NCBI GenBank assembly: GCA_964036315.1
Contig: OZ038487.1
Coordinates: 49,640,659-49,704,658 of the forward strand
Length of the DNA stretch: 64,000 nt
Origin: Acanthosepion esculentum
Lineage: Eukaryota > Mollusca > Cephalopoda > Sepiida > Sepiidae
Reading direction: 5' to 3'
Shown here: positions 42,203-53,167 of the stretch, piece after piece
Numbering within the stretch: position 1 is the stretch's first letter
Layout of the letters: the number at the start of each line of letters is the position of its first letter
The notes under the pieces: model-generated
Database searches by the model: none
The model's input: the letters and a program-made list of their open reading frames with translations, nothing else
Told to the model about the DNA's origin: nothing
Translations under genes and position numbers: made by a program

Positions 42203-42550
42203 GTATCATCCATGGTGGGTTGTAGCTGTAAATATCTGAACAGGTGATATAATGTACAACATCAGAACATTTTCCATGGAAATAGCAATAGGCTTGCAAC
42301 ATTTCATCTCTGTGAAAGGTTGAAAATAATTCATCACTTACAAGGTCATGTAAATGCTTTTGAACTTTGTCATGACTGGAAAGAGAGGATTGGTCAGCTC
42401 TATCTTTGGTATGATCTGACTCTTGCAAAGTTAGACCATGGCAGGTGAAGTCAGGTATTTTCTGAAGCGATGCAAGCAGCTGACCATTTTTCCAGCCTCT
42501 TTAGCAATTGATCATGTATACGAGTTCCAATTGTGGTCTGGACTTGATTT
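42203..42550 (-). mobile_element. LINE-B, 5' part
   Basis: 'gcaataggcttgcaacattt', 'aataattcatcactta', 'tatgatctgactcttgc' and 'gtcaggtattttctgaag' align in order with the copies at 4.1 and 47.9 kb. Confidence 0.75.
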
Positions 42551-43141
42551 GGTAATGCAAGTGTGTGAGTTTGTGACAATTGCAGTTACAATGGCCATGC
42601 AAAGATTTGTGTTATATGTCATGCAAGGTTTCTGAAGATAATATCACATTGCTCACGTTTGTCATCCTTGATTGCAATCCAAATTTGAGTCTTTGAAATC
42701 TCTGGCTTTTCCTAAACTTAAAATCACTATCAAGACGCTGAGAATGAGAAGATGAGCACAATAAGGCAGCAGATGATAATCATAAAGAATAACTTTGCAG
42801 ACTGTTTTAAAGAGGTAAAGGAAGAATAGGATAAGTGTATAAGGTCACAAGGGAAGTAATTGAAGGGACGAAGGTGTCATTGCCCTAGGTAGGATTGTGG
42901 GGTGGCTAATGTTAAACCTAATAGTTTTTTCTTTTTATACTTTATGAAATAATTTTCCTTCTCAGTAACTTTTTTTTACCCTCCCCATTAACTTTATATT
43001 TTTTTGGCTCTGTACATTTTGACCCTACTTTCTCTTTATTATTCTTGTTCTTTCTGGTTTTAATCTTCTCTTATTTCAATTATTAGTTACATTTTGTATT
43101 TCTCTTTATTCTATGCTTTTAGTACTTTCTTTATTGGTTTC
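42551..43141. other. Unassigned sequence
   Basis: No clear element; 42900-43141 is T-rich. Confidence 0.4.
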
Positions 43142-43610
43142 AGTCTTTTTTTTTTTTTTTTTTAAATTTTCACCCCAAGCAAGGCAAGAGTGCCACTAGC
43201 ACGCAAGGGGATACAGAGAGTGGGAGCAAGAGTAAAGAGGCATGAAAGAGGAAAGGATGAAGAGAAAGACAGGCATCTGGAAATGTCAATTGACATTGCA
43301 TTTGAATAGTTGGAGATTATGGCTATCAGGGAAGCATGTAAGAGGAAGGAGTTCCACAGACGAGACATGAAGCTATCGGAGTAGAAGAGACAGCTACATT
43401 TAACTGTTTTGACAGTGAAAGGGTGGGACTGAGATGCCGACCTAGTAACACATTTAAATTCATGCAGTTTGGGAACTAGCAAAAATAGCTCATCGGAGCA
43501 GTTACTGTGAAAGTATTTGTAGAAAAGACAGAGGGAGGCGACAGCCCGTATGTGAGAGAGCAACTGTAAACAAGATGCCAGATCAGGGTCAACCACATTA
43601 CATATCCGTT
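43142..43610 (-). pseudogene. LINE-A reverse transcriptase C-terminus, 144-codon open remnant
   Basis: The minus-strand frame 43162-43596 stays open and includes VASLCLFYKYFHSNCSDELF, LHEFKCVTRSASQSHPFTV, SFMSRLWNSF and NAMSIDIS, ending at TLALLGVKI just before a poly(T) that is the A tail. This is the thumb and C-terminal region of a CR1/Jockey-like LINE protein without the catalytic domain. The long open frame suggests a young, 5'-truncated copy. Confidence 0.85.
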
Positions 43611-44509
43611 TCTTTCCTCAATATTACCATTCTTCATATTGCTGCTAAGGATGTTGCTATTGTTATCATGAAGTTATTAATCGTTACTATCATTTTTTAA
43701 TTTCATCATTAGATTTAATGTTTGCTATCACCAACATGTCCTCATTTCATCAGTTTCTTTTATTGTTATCATCAGTTTAAATGTCTTTCAAATCATAAAT
43801 CTAATATTTATCCTCACTAACAATTTAATTCCTTATTTATCGTATTTCGTTTGGCAATTAATGGAATTTAATGTCCTGATAAAACAAGAGAAAAAGCTAG
43901 CATATTTAAATACTAAAAAGGTTTACAGTTCAGAGATTTATAAATTTCCTTTAATTTCTCTTAAATTTCTTTTTCATTTTATCCTCACTTTATATGGCTT
44001 AATGAGAACCAGATTGGCAAAGACAATGTTGAAGGTGACAGACTGATCGATATATATGACAATGCAATTTCAATTGCTTTGACAGTATTATCAAATTTTT
44101 AATTATATTGAGTCACTGTATTTCAAGTCATTTTCTTTTGTTATTTTTAATTTTTGTTTTTCTCCCTTTGGTCTTCAAACTCTTTTTCTTTGATTTTTAT
44201 TTCATATTTTATTACTATGCTAGGCTGGCACAAGACCATCATAATGAGATATGCAATGAGGAAATAATTTATGAAACTTAATTCTTTACTCTTTCTGGCA
44301 TATTTACTCTTCTTTTTCCTTTTCTGTTAAACATTTCCTTTTTTGTTCCCTTCCTCAACAAATCTTTTAACTTTCTTCTGTTGTTAATCTTTTTACAGAT
44401 TATTTTTTTTGAGAATTTCTCTTGTTATTTTTATTAATTTTTTTCCATTTTTTTCCTACATACAAACTACAATTAATTTTCTATAACATTCTTTCCATGT
44501 TACTCCATG
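43611..44509. other. Unassigned AT-rich sequence
   Basis: A plus-strand frame at about 43990-44100 reads WLNENQIGKDNVEGDRLI before a stop, which looks protein-like but is too short to judge. Otherwise T-rich. Confidence 0.35.
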
Positions 44510-44930
44510 TCATTTTTTTTCTTGTGATCCTTTTCTTCCATTCCTGCTATCATTCATTATTGTAATCCTCCTTTTCAATTGTCATTTTTGTGATCCTTTC
44601 CTTCTTTTCCTGTTGTCATTCCTTCTTGTAATCCTTCCTTCCCTCATTTTTTTTTTTATATTCCTTTCCTGTTGTCATTTTTTCTTGTAATGCTTTCCTT
44701 CTGTCCTTGTTCTTTCATCCCATCCTTTTCTGCTCTCATTCTTCTTTATACTTCCTACCCATCCTTCCCCGTTATCATTTTTGTTATCTTTTCCTTCCTT
44801 TTCTTTCTTGTTCCTTCACCCCATCTTTTTCTACTGCAATTCTTTCTATCGTTCCTTCTTTCGTCCCATCTTTTCCTTTTATAATTCTTTTTTATCCTCT
44901 CCTTCTCTCATGCATAGGTCTTCCTTACTT
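44510..44930. repeat. Degenerate pyrimidine-rich minisatellite
   Basis: Units of roughly 33-45 bp built on 'tcctttccttcttttcc' and 'tgttgtcatt' recur with heavy divergence. The overlapping Ser/Phe/Leu frames at 44672-44996 are translations of this. Confidence 0.65.
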
Positions 44931-45071
44931 TTCCATCTTCTGATACGCATCTGCTCAATAACAAGAAACATCTTATCTACTTTAATACTGAGCTGAATTT
45001 ATCCAGATGCTTCGGAAATCATTTTATTATTGACTTCACTCAGAGATTACAAGATTTAGTCTAATCTGTGA
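44931..45071. other. Unassigned spacer
   Basis: Nothing recognisable. Confidence 0.35.
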
Positions 45072-45665
45072 ATGTACAAGGGATGTCTGAAAAGTAAGGT
45101 ACTGATAGGTATATATAGACTAAAGAATTAAAATGTTATAAAAGCAACAGAGCATATGCAACTTGTTACAGCAGCCAAAACAGTCTCAATATTGAATGCA
45201 TGCATATGTGACCAGAGAACATTTCTTTCTACATTTAGAACAGTAAACAGGAGCTGATATGAGTTCTATGAACCACATGATCACAGGTGATAAGCCCTGG
45301 ACACCTCATGTTACCCCACAATCAAGAGCTGGTTATATGACTTGAAAACATCTATTGTCACTAGCTCCACTGTGAAAAAATTCATGGTAAGTATGCTCTG
45401 GGATGCAAACTGACTTCATACTACATGATCAATTAATGCAGAGAGATGATAATAAATAGTGGACAGACTGAGAAAAGCACTTCAACGAAAAAGACCAGGA
45501 TATTTACATAAAGATGTCATTCTACTGTGCAACAATGCCATACAACACACAGTCATCCTGGCAAAGGAGAAAGCTTTACTGCATCCACCACACAATCTGA
45601 ACGAGCTAAGTGATGGCTATCATCTATATGAACCACTCATACAACATTTAGCCAGAAAAATCAGA
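45072..45665 (+). pseudogene. mariner-family transposase pseudogene
   Basis: The left end 'caagggatgtctgaaaagta' resembles mariner terminal repeats. The frame from 45459 gives DRLRKALQRKRPGYLHKDVI followed by LLCNNAIQHTVILAKEK, equivalent to the LL.DNA.PH(T/S) catalytic region, with the second catalytic Asp replaced by Asn (CNNA). The N-terminal region is heavily decayed. LINE-A sequence takes over at about 45666. Confidence 0.75.
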
Positions 45666-46452
45666 TTGGTAGCTGATCTTGAAAATGACTTAGTTGGTTG
45701 TTAAATGGAGCAAGAAATGGCTTGTTAATTTTAATGCCTCCAAAATGAAATGGCTTTCTTTTAAGAATTTTTTTTTTTACTTTTCATCAGCATGATGGAT
45801 GCTAACCTCCAGGAGAATATTTCACTGTACCTTCTTTTGTCTTATATTTTCCACTGACATCAACTGCTAAGTCTGCTACTAGGAAAATTGGTTCACCATG
45901 TCATGCTAAACAATTTTCCTTACCAGAAAATCTAGCATATTTACAAAACTACCATGTTCTTGCACCAAATATTGCTGCCACATCTGGTTTGATGCTTCTG
46001 CTACATATCTAGATTCATGACAGAATCCAAAGAAGAACCTAATGTTATCAGCCCTGGACCGACTTCTTGGCTTCAGTCACTTTCCCCACCACCTTAACAG
46101 AGTTTCTGTGTGTCTTTTCTATAAATATTTTCAAGGTAATTGTATTCTGAGTTTTCCTCTTTGGTAACTTAGTTTCATGAATTTAAATGCAATACCAGAT
46201 TGGCAGCTAGGTCTTATAATCTCATTTTTGAAATTGCTAGTTGTAGCTAAGTTCTATGCTAATAGCTTCTTTCACACTTCTCACATGTGGAACTATTTCA
46301 ACTTCCTGCTTACTTAAATGCAATATCAACCGTCATCTTTTGTCTCCTTAAATCTTGTCCTTATATTCAACCATTTCTTTTACACTCAGTAACCCCCTTT
46401 CATCTTGGTGGCTTTTTTGCCTTGCTTGTGTTGAAATGATTTTAAAAATACA
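45666..46452 (+). mobile_element. LINE-A, longer fragment
   Basis: Blocks in order: LENDLVG, then KWSKKWLVNFNASKMKWLSF (in a second frame at about 45705-45760), 'atgatggatgctaacctcc', 'aaatattttcaaggtaattg' and the 3' end 'ccttgcttgtgttgaaatga' plus an A run. It reaches further 5' than most copies here. Confidence 0.75.
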
Positions 46453-47221
46453 TTTCGATACAAATGATAGAATTGTTGCAGAAGTGCAAGGTAATCTCCC
46501 AGTGATTGAAGCCATGTGTTCTTCAAGCAGAGTATTGTACTGATGGTGGAAGTACCTCAATCTTGATAGTAACTGAAACAAGAAGCTGTCTATTAGTTTG
46601 GGTAATAATCTGAAGAAGTCCTGACTATACTCTGCTTGCCCTCCCCCACTAATTGAATGGTTAAGGCACCTTTCAGGGATTAAAATTTGGAGACTGTCAG
46701 TTAAAACCTGACTGAATATCACTTGAATGTAATGTGAATTTTTGAAGTTCTTGAACTAGCAGAAAACTTAAAAATGTTGAACACATTTAAGCTTCAATCA
46801 AAGGAAATCCTTGACCAACAGTAGAGAATTTGAAGGATCTCTGGATTCCATAGAATGCCTCCAAAGTATACAGCCACTTCAAATATCTTGACTACACATG
46901 TCTCAGTCATTCAGGGAATTTTAGCAAAATAACATCATCCAAGTTTGTTTAACTCACACCACCATTGCTATATCCCAGATTTGGTTTCCCATGACTTCTT
47001 TCCTTAAAGCTAGAAATCACTGTTGGATAATGAGATTTCAAACCATGTACAAGATTATAGAGAAGGCTACAAAGCACCTGATGGTGACTCCAAAAGAGGA
47101 CATCACAGATTGCTTTTAAAAATAGAAAGGACACTGGATAGTTGTGTGAAGTCACACAAATAAACAATGACAAAGATGGATGGTAAAAAAAATCAAACAT
47201 TACTTAAAGCTACAAGAGCAG
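46453..47221. other. Unassigned sequence
   Basis: No element recognised; the minus frame 46348-46722 (124 codons) has no domain I know. Confidence 0.35.
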
Positions 47222-47262
47222 CTGACTTTAGACTTAAGGCTAAGTAGCAGTTCCTGGAAAGA
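47222..47262 (-). mobile_element. LINE-B, 3' piece left of nested insertion
   Basis: 'ttagacttaaggctaagtag' and 'ttcctggaaagaagctg' match LINE-B at 41745-41835. The rest of the copy lies beyond 47763. Confidence 0.6.
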
Positions 47263-47763
47263 AGCTGTAAGTACTTTCACGGTAATTGCTCCGAGGAGAT
47301 GCTTTCGCTTGTCCCTAGGCCTCGTGAATTTAAACGCCCCACGAGGCTGGCATCCCGTTCCCACCCCTACTCCATGGAAATTGTTAGATGCAGATGTCTC
47401 TTCTACTCCAATAGCTTCATGTCTCGCACATCTCGCCTATGGAACTCCCTTCCCTATTACTGTTTCCCTGACAAATACAATCTCCAACGGTTTAAGTGTA
47501 GCATCAATCGACATCTCCAGTTGCCTTGATCTATCCACTTCCCTTCTCCACATCCTTTCATTTTTCATTCCATCTGCTCTCGCTCCAAATCTTCCGTAAC
47601 CCCCTTGCCTTGATCGACCCACTGTCTTTCTCTTTCTCCACATCCTCTCCTTTACCACTCCTATCTGCTCTTCCTCCAACCCTTCTTTAACCCCTCGCGT
47701 TATAGTGGCTTCCAGCCTTGCTTGGGGTGATACACTTAAAAAAAAAAAAAAAAAAAAAAAAAA
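47263..47763 (+). mobile_element. LINE-A, young 5'-truncated insertion with poly(A), nested in LINE-B
   Basis: The frame starting around 47299 reads LSLVPRPREFKRPTRLASRS, SFMSRTSRLWNSLPYYCFPD and NLQRFKCSINRHLQLP before a stop. A 3' UTR follows, ending 'ccttgcttggggtgata' and about 28 A. It is nearly identical to the 61.6-kb copy. It interrupts LINE-B. Confidence 0.9.
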
Positions 47764-48130
47764 CTTCATTCTTACTAGTGGAATATGAAAAGAATGAGAA
47801 TGATTTCAACTGGCAAGTTTTAGCGGTGAAGTTCACAACTGGTAAAACTAAGAAATGTAACTCAGAATATTTGCCAAAGAAATAGCAATAGAGGAGTGAG
47901 AAGCATGGAATGTTTTGTTTTTTTTCCTGTGGGAAAGGTGTTGTAGAGTAGAAAATAATTCATCACCCATAAGTCTACACTGACAATTTTTCACTATCAA
48001 GAATGGAAAGTAAAGTCTTGGCAGCTCTTCTCCATTTTTAGTTTGATTTGTAAAAATAAAGCATAACTGGAGGGATCAGATAGTATTACAAGGAATCAAC
48101 CATTTTTCTAGCATATTAAATATTCATTTA
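47764..48130 (-). mobile_element. LINE-B, 5' piece right of nested insertion
   Basis: 'cttcattcttactagtgga', 'gaaatagcaatagagg', 'aataattcatcacccata' and 'tcttggcagctcttctcc' align with LINE-B at 41.85 and 42.3 kb. Confidence 0.7.
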
Positions 48131-48351
48131 TACATGCTTTTGTTTTCACTGATAATACCTAATATCAAGGTTTAAACTTGATCATTTGAGGGTATATTTG
48201 TGTGTGTGTGTGTGTGTTTGTGTGTGTGATTTGAAAATAAAGTTGGTTCACAAAAAAAATCTGAGGATTGGCTGAAAAATTTCATGAGACTCATAGTACA
48301 GATTGAAAATTGAACTATTTTAATTATTATTATTATTAATAATAATTATAT
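48131..48351. other. Spacer with (TG)n at 48195-48230 and (ATT)n near 48324
   Basis: Simple repeats only. Confidence 0.6.
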
Positions 48352-48620
48352 ATCAAGGCACGGTGGAGTAATGGATAGCCGTTTGGTTTGAGGAATCGGA
48401 GAGCCGAGTTCAGATTCCAGTTGAATCCTTCATATTCATTTATGTGCTAATACCCTTAGGAAAGGTATGAATCCTCCTCTTCTCCCTCCAGCTATGGGAA
48501 AATAGCAGGAAAGACTGGGTTCTATAGCCTTGGATGGAAACTCATCTAAGAGAAGGACAACTCTGAATTCAAAACCTGGAAAGGGTTGTTTGGGGACCTT
48601 GTGGCATTTAGTGCACCAGG
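48352..48620 (+). repeat. SINE-A, complete head and type-1 3' end
   Basis: Best SINE-A copy: head 'aaggcacggtggagtaatgg' (A-box region), 'gccgagttcagattcc' (B box), then 'cattcatttatgtgctaata', 'ggaaaggtatgaatcc', 'aatagcaggaaagactgg' and 'gagaaggacaactctgaatt'. Spacing of the boxes fits a tRNA-derived Pol III promoter. Confidence 0.85.
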
Positions 48621-49009
48621 TATTTGTATTCAGTCCTCCAAAAAGTGTGGATGGTTCTGCACAAAACCTTCACCACTATAATCAAATCACATGTGCTGGT
48701 GTCCGGGCTGTCGCTTCCTAGGAACTGTACTGCTTGACCCTCATACATCGAATACAATGGGAGAGTCAAATATATATGTGTGTGTGTGTGTTTCATTAGA
48801 AATGACTAACAAAGTACTTCTGCTAAAATTTAGTTTTTCTTATATGCAGACAGGAGATTTCTTATGGTGTGTATGTGCCTGTGTATGTTGGTTAATTCCT
48901 TTTTTTTTCATTCTCTATCCCTGCTAAATAGTATTGGACAGTTAACTCAAATTGAAAACGTTTCGTGCATGACATTTAAAAAACAATATTAAAAAAGTAT
49001 TCAAATTTC
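48621..49009. other. Unassigned sequence with (TG)n at 48774-48792
   Basis: Nothing else recognisable. Confidence 0.4.
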
Positions 49010-49020
49010 ATATATATATA

Positions 49021-49316
49021 TGTTGTGTAGGATCCACCTAATCTGCATAGGTGACTACCAACTATATAAATAATGGTTGATACCGGAAGACGAGGGAGAA
49101 GGAAGAGTGGAATCACGAGATCCAACTAGAGACTCTGATCGACAGCGACTAGTCAACACATTCTCCAGGAACGTCTTCCCAGAAATATACAGAAATACTA
49201 TATGTACTTATTGTGTACACTTTCTTGTTATAATACATTCTTGTTCTAAGTACATTTTGTGTTGCATTATTATTCCATGCAATAGGCGAGATTCAACATT
49301 GAGTCAAGACTCAACA
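49021..49316 (+). mobile_element. Solo LTR inserted in a TA tract
   Basis: 296 bp starting TGTTG and ending CAACA, the short inverted termini of an LTR. Inside are a TATA-like 'tatataaataatgg' at about 49063-49076 and AT-rich 3' sequence with 'ttgttataatacattc'. Both flanks are TA repeats (49010-49020 and 49317-49339), consistent with insertion into one microsatellite. Composition is more GC-rich than its surroundings. No internal region or second LTR is present, as expected after LTR-LTR recombination. Strand is a guess from the TATA-like box. Confidence 0.7.
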
Positions 49317-49339
49317 ATATATATATATATATATATATA
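49317..49339. repeat. (TA)n microsatellite
   Basis: Right-hand part of the tract that hosts the solo LTR; also the left flank of the next mariner. Confidence 0.93.
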
Positions 49340-50232
49340 CATGATGTGATGGATAAATTATCATCTAAATTATGCCAAAATGAAAATAATGCTGGCATCT
49401 CATTTTAACAGATGTATTTACCAAAATTACACAAAAAATATCTTTAAATACTAAACAGTGAACTTACTCAATAAAATTGCTATAGGCTTCAACCACACCC
49501 TTCAGACAATTTCAGAATCATCTGCATCTCTTCTGGACTGTCTCCATGTTTAAGTTGGTGAATGTTTCCATAATCTTTGCCTTCAGTTTATCTTTGGTTT
49601 TACAAGGAGTTTTGTTGGTCTCTTTCTCAACTGTGCCCCACATATAATAATAATCAAAGGGGTTGCAGCCTGGAGAGTTAGGTGGCCAGATGTAAGGGGT
49701 GATGCAGTCACAGAAATTGTCTGACTGCCATGACTAGGTTCTCCTGCTTGCATGGCATGGTGTAGAGTCTTGTTGCCAGACATAGGGTTTTCCAGCAGCC
49801 ACCCTCTTAACCCAGAGTATCACTACATCCCTGGCTATAAACCTGATAGACTTAGAATGATCATTTTCAATCATAGTCTGAATCTCACCAACAAATTCGG
49901 GAGTTCTTTTCCTATCAGAAGCTTCCATACCTTTGTAATCATCATTAGACTCATCTAACTCTTTCCAAATCCTCTGCACTATCCTCAGATTGATACCCAA
50001 ACACTATGTAATGTTCTTATAGCAGCTTCTGGCATAAATGCCAAACAGTACACCATACCGTTTCCAAATTTCTAGCAGAGTGAATTGCGTCATGGTGCTC
50101 TTTTTCTCACAGACCATGATTTTATTCAACTCACTCTACTATACTGTGAAGTTGACAAAATCAAAAATAAATAACATGCATGCACAAAATTAAAAATATA
50201 AAATGCCAACAATTTACTCATCAAACTCTGTG
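49340..50232 (-). pseudogene. mariner-like transposon (family M2), internally decayed
   Basis: Terminal inverted repeats: left 'gtgatggataaattatca' (about 49345), right, inverted, 'tttgatgagtaaattgttg' (about 50208-50226). Minus-strand coding blocks: MTQFTLLEIWK-like start near 50090, LRIVQRIWKELDESNDDYKG, then AAGKPYVWQQDSTPCHASRR (the second catalytic region, WQQDS), and the C-terminal segment with NPFDYYYMW- and ETNKTPCKTK-like order. At 893 bp it lacks the middle of the transposase. Confidence 0.85.
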
Positions 50233-50238
50233 TGTGCA

Positions 50239-50277
<39 letters not shown>
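50229..50277. repeat. (TG)n(TA)n microsatellite
   Basis: Abuts the right end of the mariner copy. Confidence 0.93.
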
Positions 50278-50281
<4 letters not shown>

Positions 50282-50639
50282 TTTAATACAGATTTATATA
50301 TAGATTGTTACTGATTAATATGTATTTATAAAATAACTAGTGTATCCATGCTCTCAAAAATGACAGTAATTGTCAGAGAGTTTCAATAGTGAAATACAAT
50401 GAAACAAAAGTCTTGAAACACTATACTGAGATTCAATAAAGTACAGATAAAGAACACACAACTAAAATATAGGCCAATTAACCATTTAATTAATCTATTC
50501 CCTTCATATATTTTAGACATCAATGGTATCTATGATTCATTGATTATTTCTGGTATTATATAAATTGCTTTGTGCTTATATCTTTTCATGTTAAAAATCT
50601 TGTGTGTTTACTATAAGAGTGAAAATTGAAATATGCATG
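50278..50639. other. Unassigned AT-rich sequence
   Basis: Nothing recognisable. Confidence 0.4.
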
Positions 50640-50682
50640 AAATTAAAAATATAATATAAAATGACAACAATTTACTTATCAC

Positions 50683-50686
<4 letters not shown>
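50640..50686 (-). mobile_element. mariner M2, isolated terminal end
   Basis: 'aaaatgacaacaatttactt' and 'atcacaccctata' match the outer end of the M2 copies at 50208 and 59231. The rest of the element is absent. Confidence 0.65.

Positions 50687-50754
<68 letters not shown>
50687..50754. repeat. (TA)n(TG)n microsatellite
   Basis: 44 bp of TA and 24 bp of TG directly against the mariner end. Confidence 0.95.
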
Positions 50755-50882
50755 CGTCCAGTGGGAGAACAAATATCCATGAACATACACATCATATTTA
50801 CAGTGAGAAGAAATAGGTACTTGAACTTTTTCAAAATATTAAATATACTCCTTTTGCTTATATTTGCACAGATGCTGGATTT

Positions 50883-51750
50883 TTAAATAAAATTAACAAT
50901 TTTATCATCTTTCTTGTTGAAAGTATTCAAATCATTAATCCCATCAATTTGATCTTGTAGGTTTTGCAACATTGAAACACCTCTACATTGTTCTAAACAA
51001 AACTTTCACAATAACTTGAAGTATACAGATCAGATATCTTGGTGAAATATCTCTCTTCAAGCTCCAATTGTTGCACCAAAGAAAACAAATTAGCTTCCAA
51101 AACATTCATAGTTTGTACAATCATATAAAGTTACCATGTACAATACTGCACTTATGAGGCTTCTACCACCCTGCTTTATTCTAGGGATGGAATTGTTTCA
51201 GTTGTATGTAAATTCCTTTTTTCTCCATATATGATGTGTAAAAAAAAAAAAAAAGTTAAATCCAAGAAAACCTGGCAAATTTTTTTTTTTCAACAATAGC
51301 GTTTTCTGTGAAATATAGAATATAAACCTATTTTTGTACAGTTCATTATTATTAGTTTTTTTAGTAAATATTTATCCAGCTCCTTGTAAATCACCTTGGA
51401 TCTCTTAAAATTACCACTGGATTCACTTTGACATTCCTTAGCATTTTCCAAGTTCATGAAGAAATTTTCCCTAGAGTACTATTTCAAGGAAGGTTTTTGG
51501 TGGTGCTGAACCTCTTTCACTTCAGAATAACAAATCTGTTAGTACTGACAAAGATATTTAACATCTCAGCAATGGCACTGTAGCTGAAATATTAATTAGG
51601 TTGCTCTTTTGCATACCTGAGAGTTTCTTTATTTTAACCAGGACAACCTCTTTCCAAGATGGTGAAATAGCGACAACTGTGACCATATCATCACATAATG
51701 AGGTATTGAAAGTTTCCAAATTATGGGTAAAACTAAATGAATAAAATTTT
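50883..51750 (-). pseudogene. Frame-broken coding relic of an unidentified protein
   Basis: Four long stretches on the minus strand read as plausible protein in sequence: 51750-51558 (NLETFNTSLCDDMVTVVAIS, then PSWKEVVLVKIKKLSG); about 51530-51290 with one TAG (ENFFMNLENAKECQSESSGN, KVIYKELDKYLLKKL); 51124-50993 (NVLEANLFSLVQQLELEERY, FTKISDLYTSSYCESF); and about 50985-50883 (NLQDQIDGINDLNTFNKKDD, ending KIVNFI and TAA). At least three frame changes separate them. Gln/Glu/Lys/Leu-rich helices suggest a soluble alpha-helical protein. I do not recognise the family. It could be a retro-pseudogene of a host gene or an unfamiliar transposon protein. Confidence 0.45.
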
Positions 51751-51899
51751 ACTCACCATTAATAAATATGATTTCTATGTCACCAGAACAATACTGTTGA
51801 AAATTTAGAATGCAGAAAAGTCTTACACACTAAGGGTGCGTTTGTAAACAGTGACTATTAAAGCTAATATAGCATGACTCTTTGGCAAAATTGACTCAC
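51751..51899. other. Unassigned spacer
   Basis: Contains 'aatggtgagtaaa' on the minus strand, donor-like, just upstream of the coding relic; significance unclear. Confidence 0.3.
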
Positions 51900-52116
51900 T
51901 GTGTGTTTATCTAAATCTAAAAATAAACACGCTAAAATTCACCTTCATCCCTGCTGTGCACTGACGGCTTAGTGGTAGAAGTTCCGACTGACGCCAATTC
52001 AGTCGGGTTTCGATCTTAGCTAGAGGCAACCTGACATCTAGCCACACTGATGAGCTGTGAAACGGCAAAACAGTCTGTCTGTGGATGACAAATATATATA
52101 TATATATATATATATA
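51900..52116 (+). repeat. SINE-D copy 2, with TA tail (52091-52115)
   Basis: Matches 38694-38898 along its length. It differs by a 7-nt loop, 'cgccaat', inside the CCGACTGA/TCAGTCGG stem and by scattered substitutions. Both Pol III boxes are intact ('ggcttagtggtagaag', 'gggtttcgatct'). Confidence 0.85.
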
Positions 52117-53167
52117 GCACAAAATCTATTCAGAAGTATCTAAATTTTCAGCAGTATGCAGCCACATTCTCAAATCAATGTTTAAAAATAGTTTTGAATG
52201 AATGAATGAAACCTGTAGGTGTTAGCAAGGACCATCCCTCTTCAAACAGAATCACAAACAAATAACTTCACCAAATTATAGAAACTTGAGGACTTTGAAT
52301 AAAAGCAACAACTAAAATGGATAGCACATGAAACTCAAAGATAAAATAATAATAATGATATAATCAAGATGTTGATGTTCCACACTAGTCCAAACAAAAA
52401 GTTAGGAAGGAAACTCCATATCAATACTGAAAAGAGTGACAACAGCTAAGAGACTTGAGAAACCTATTTTCCTGGAAAAGAATTCAACTGACAGTGGCCC
52501 TGGCTGCTCAGTCAATGATTGTCAAATGTTTCCTTATAAGGAAATAGCTTATATTACCATAACCATTACATTTTATACACAATATTTAAAATATAACCAT
52601 TATTACTATTGTCAGATTATATTAAATTCTGAGTAATTAACAAAATTCAAATTTGTCTCCCCTGATTACAACTAGCTGTTGAGAAGAGAATTTTGTTCTG
52701 AAATATTTAAGAATGCCATGTCCATTCAGCACATGGTGATCTTATCTCTCAACAACCTCCTATCTTGACTCATGAAGAAGACACTCTCTCAGAGAACAGT
52801 AGCTCTCCAATGATGATGAGGTTAAATAGGCAAGTCACATATGGCAAAGAAAGTAGCCAGGAACGTCCTATGAGATGGATATACATCCCCTCATTCAATG
52901 GCAGAATACCATGACTGAGTTAGAAGGAGAATATGTTGAAAACAAAATTGTGAGTTTGTATTCATTTTGGTATGCTTTACATGCTTTTTCTATTAATTCT
53001 GTTGTAATTAAAGAAAGAATATTGCTTTTAGACTGACATAGTTTGTACGTTAAAGTTCATGACATTACAATCTCCTTGTCTGTATCTTCCTTTGCATAAT
53101 TTTTTTGTTTTAAGTTTGTACAGGGAGGAGGAAAAAGGTGCATGTTATAAGGATATGTAGGATAGAT
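52117..53167. other. Unassigned sequence
   Basis: Nothing recognisable; a (GAAT)n run lies near 52195-52210. Confidence 0.4.

Noticed and set aside
43990..44100. Short protein-like plus-strand frame (WLNENQIGKDNVEGDRLI)
   Set aside because: About 39 codons with no supporting flank or partner; such a frame can arise by chance at this window size.
46348..46722. 124-codon minus-strand frame
   Set aside because: Starts in unassigned sequence and ends inside LINE-A read on the wrong strand; no domain.
48774..48792. TG repeat as a regulatory Z-DNA site
   Set aside because: Short TG runs are common here and nothing nearby suggests a promoter.
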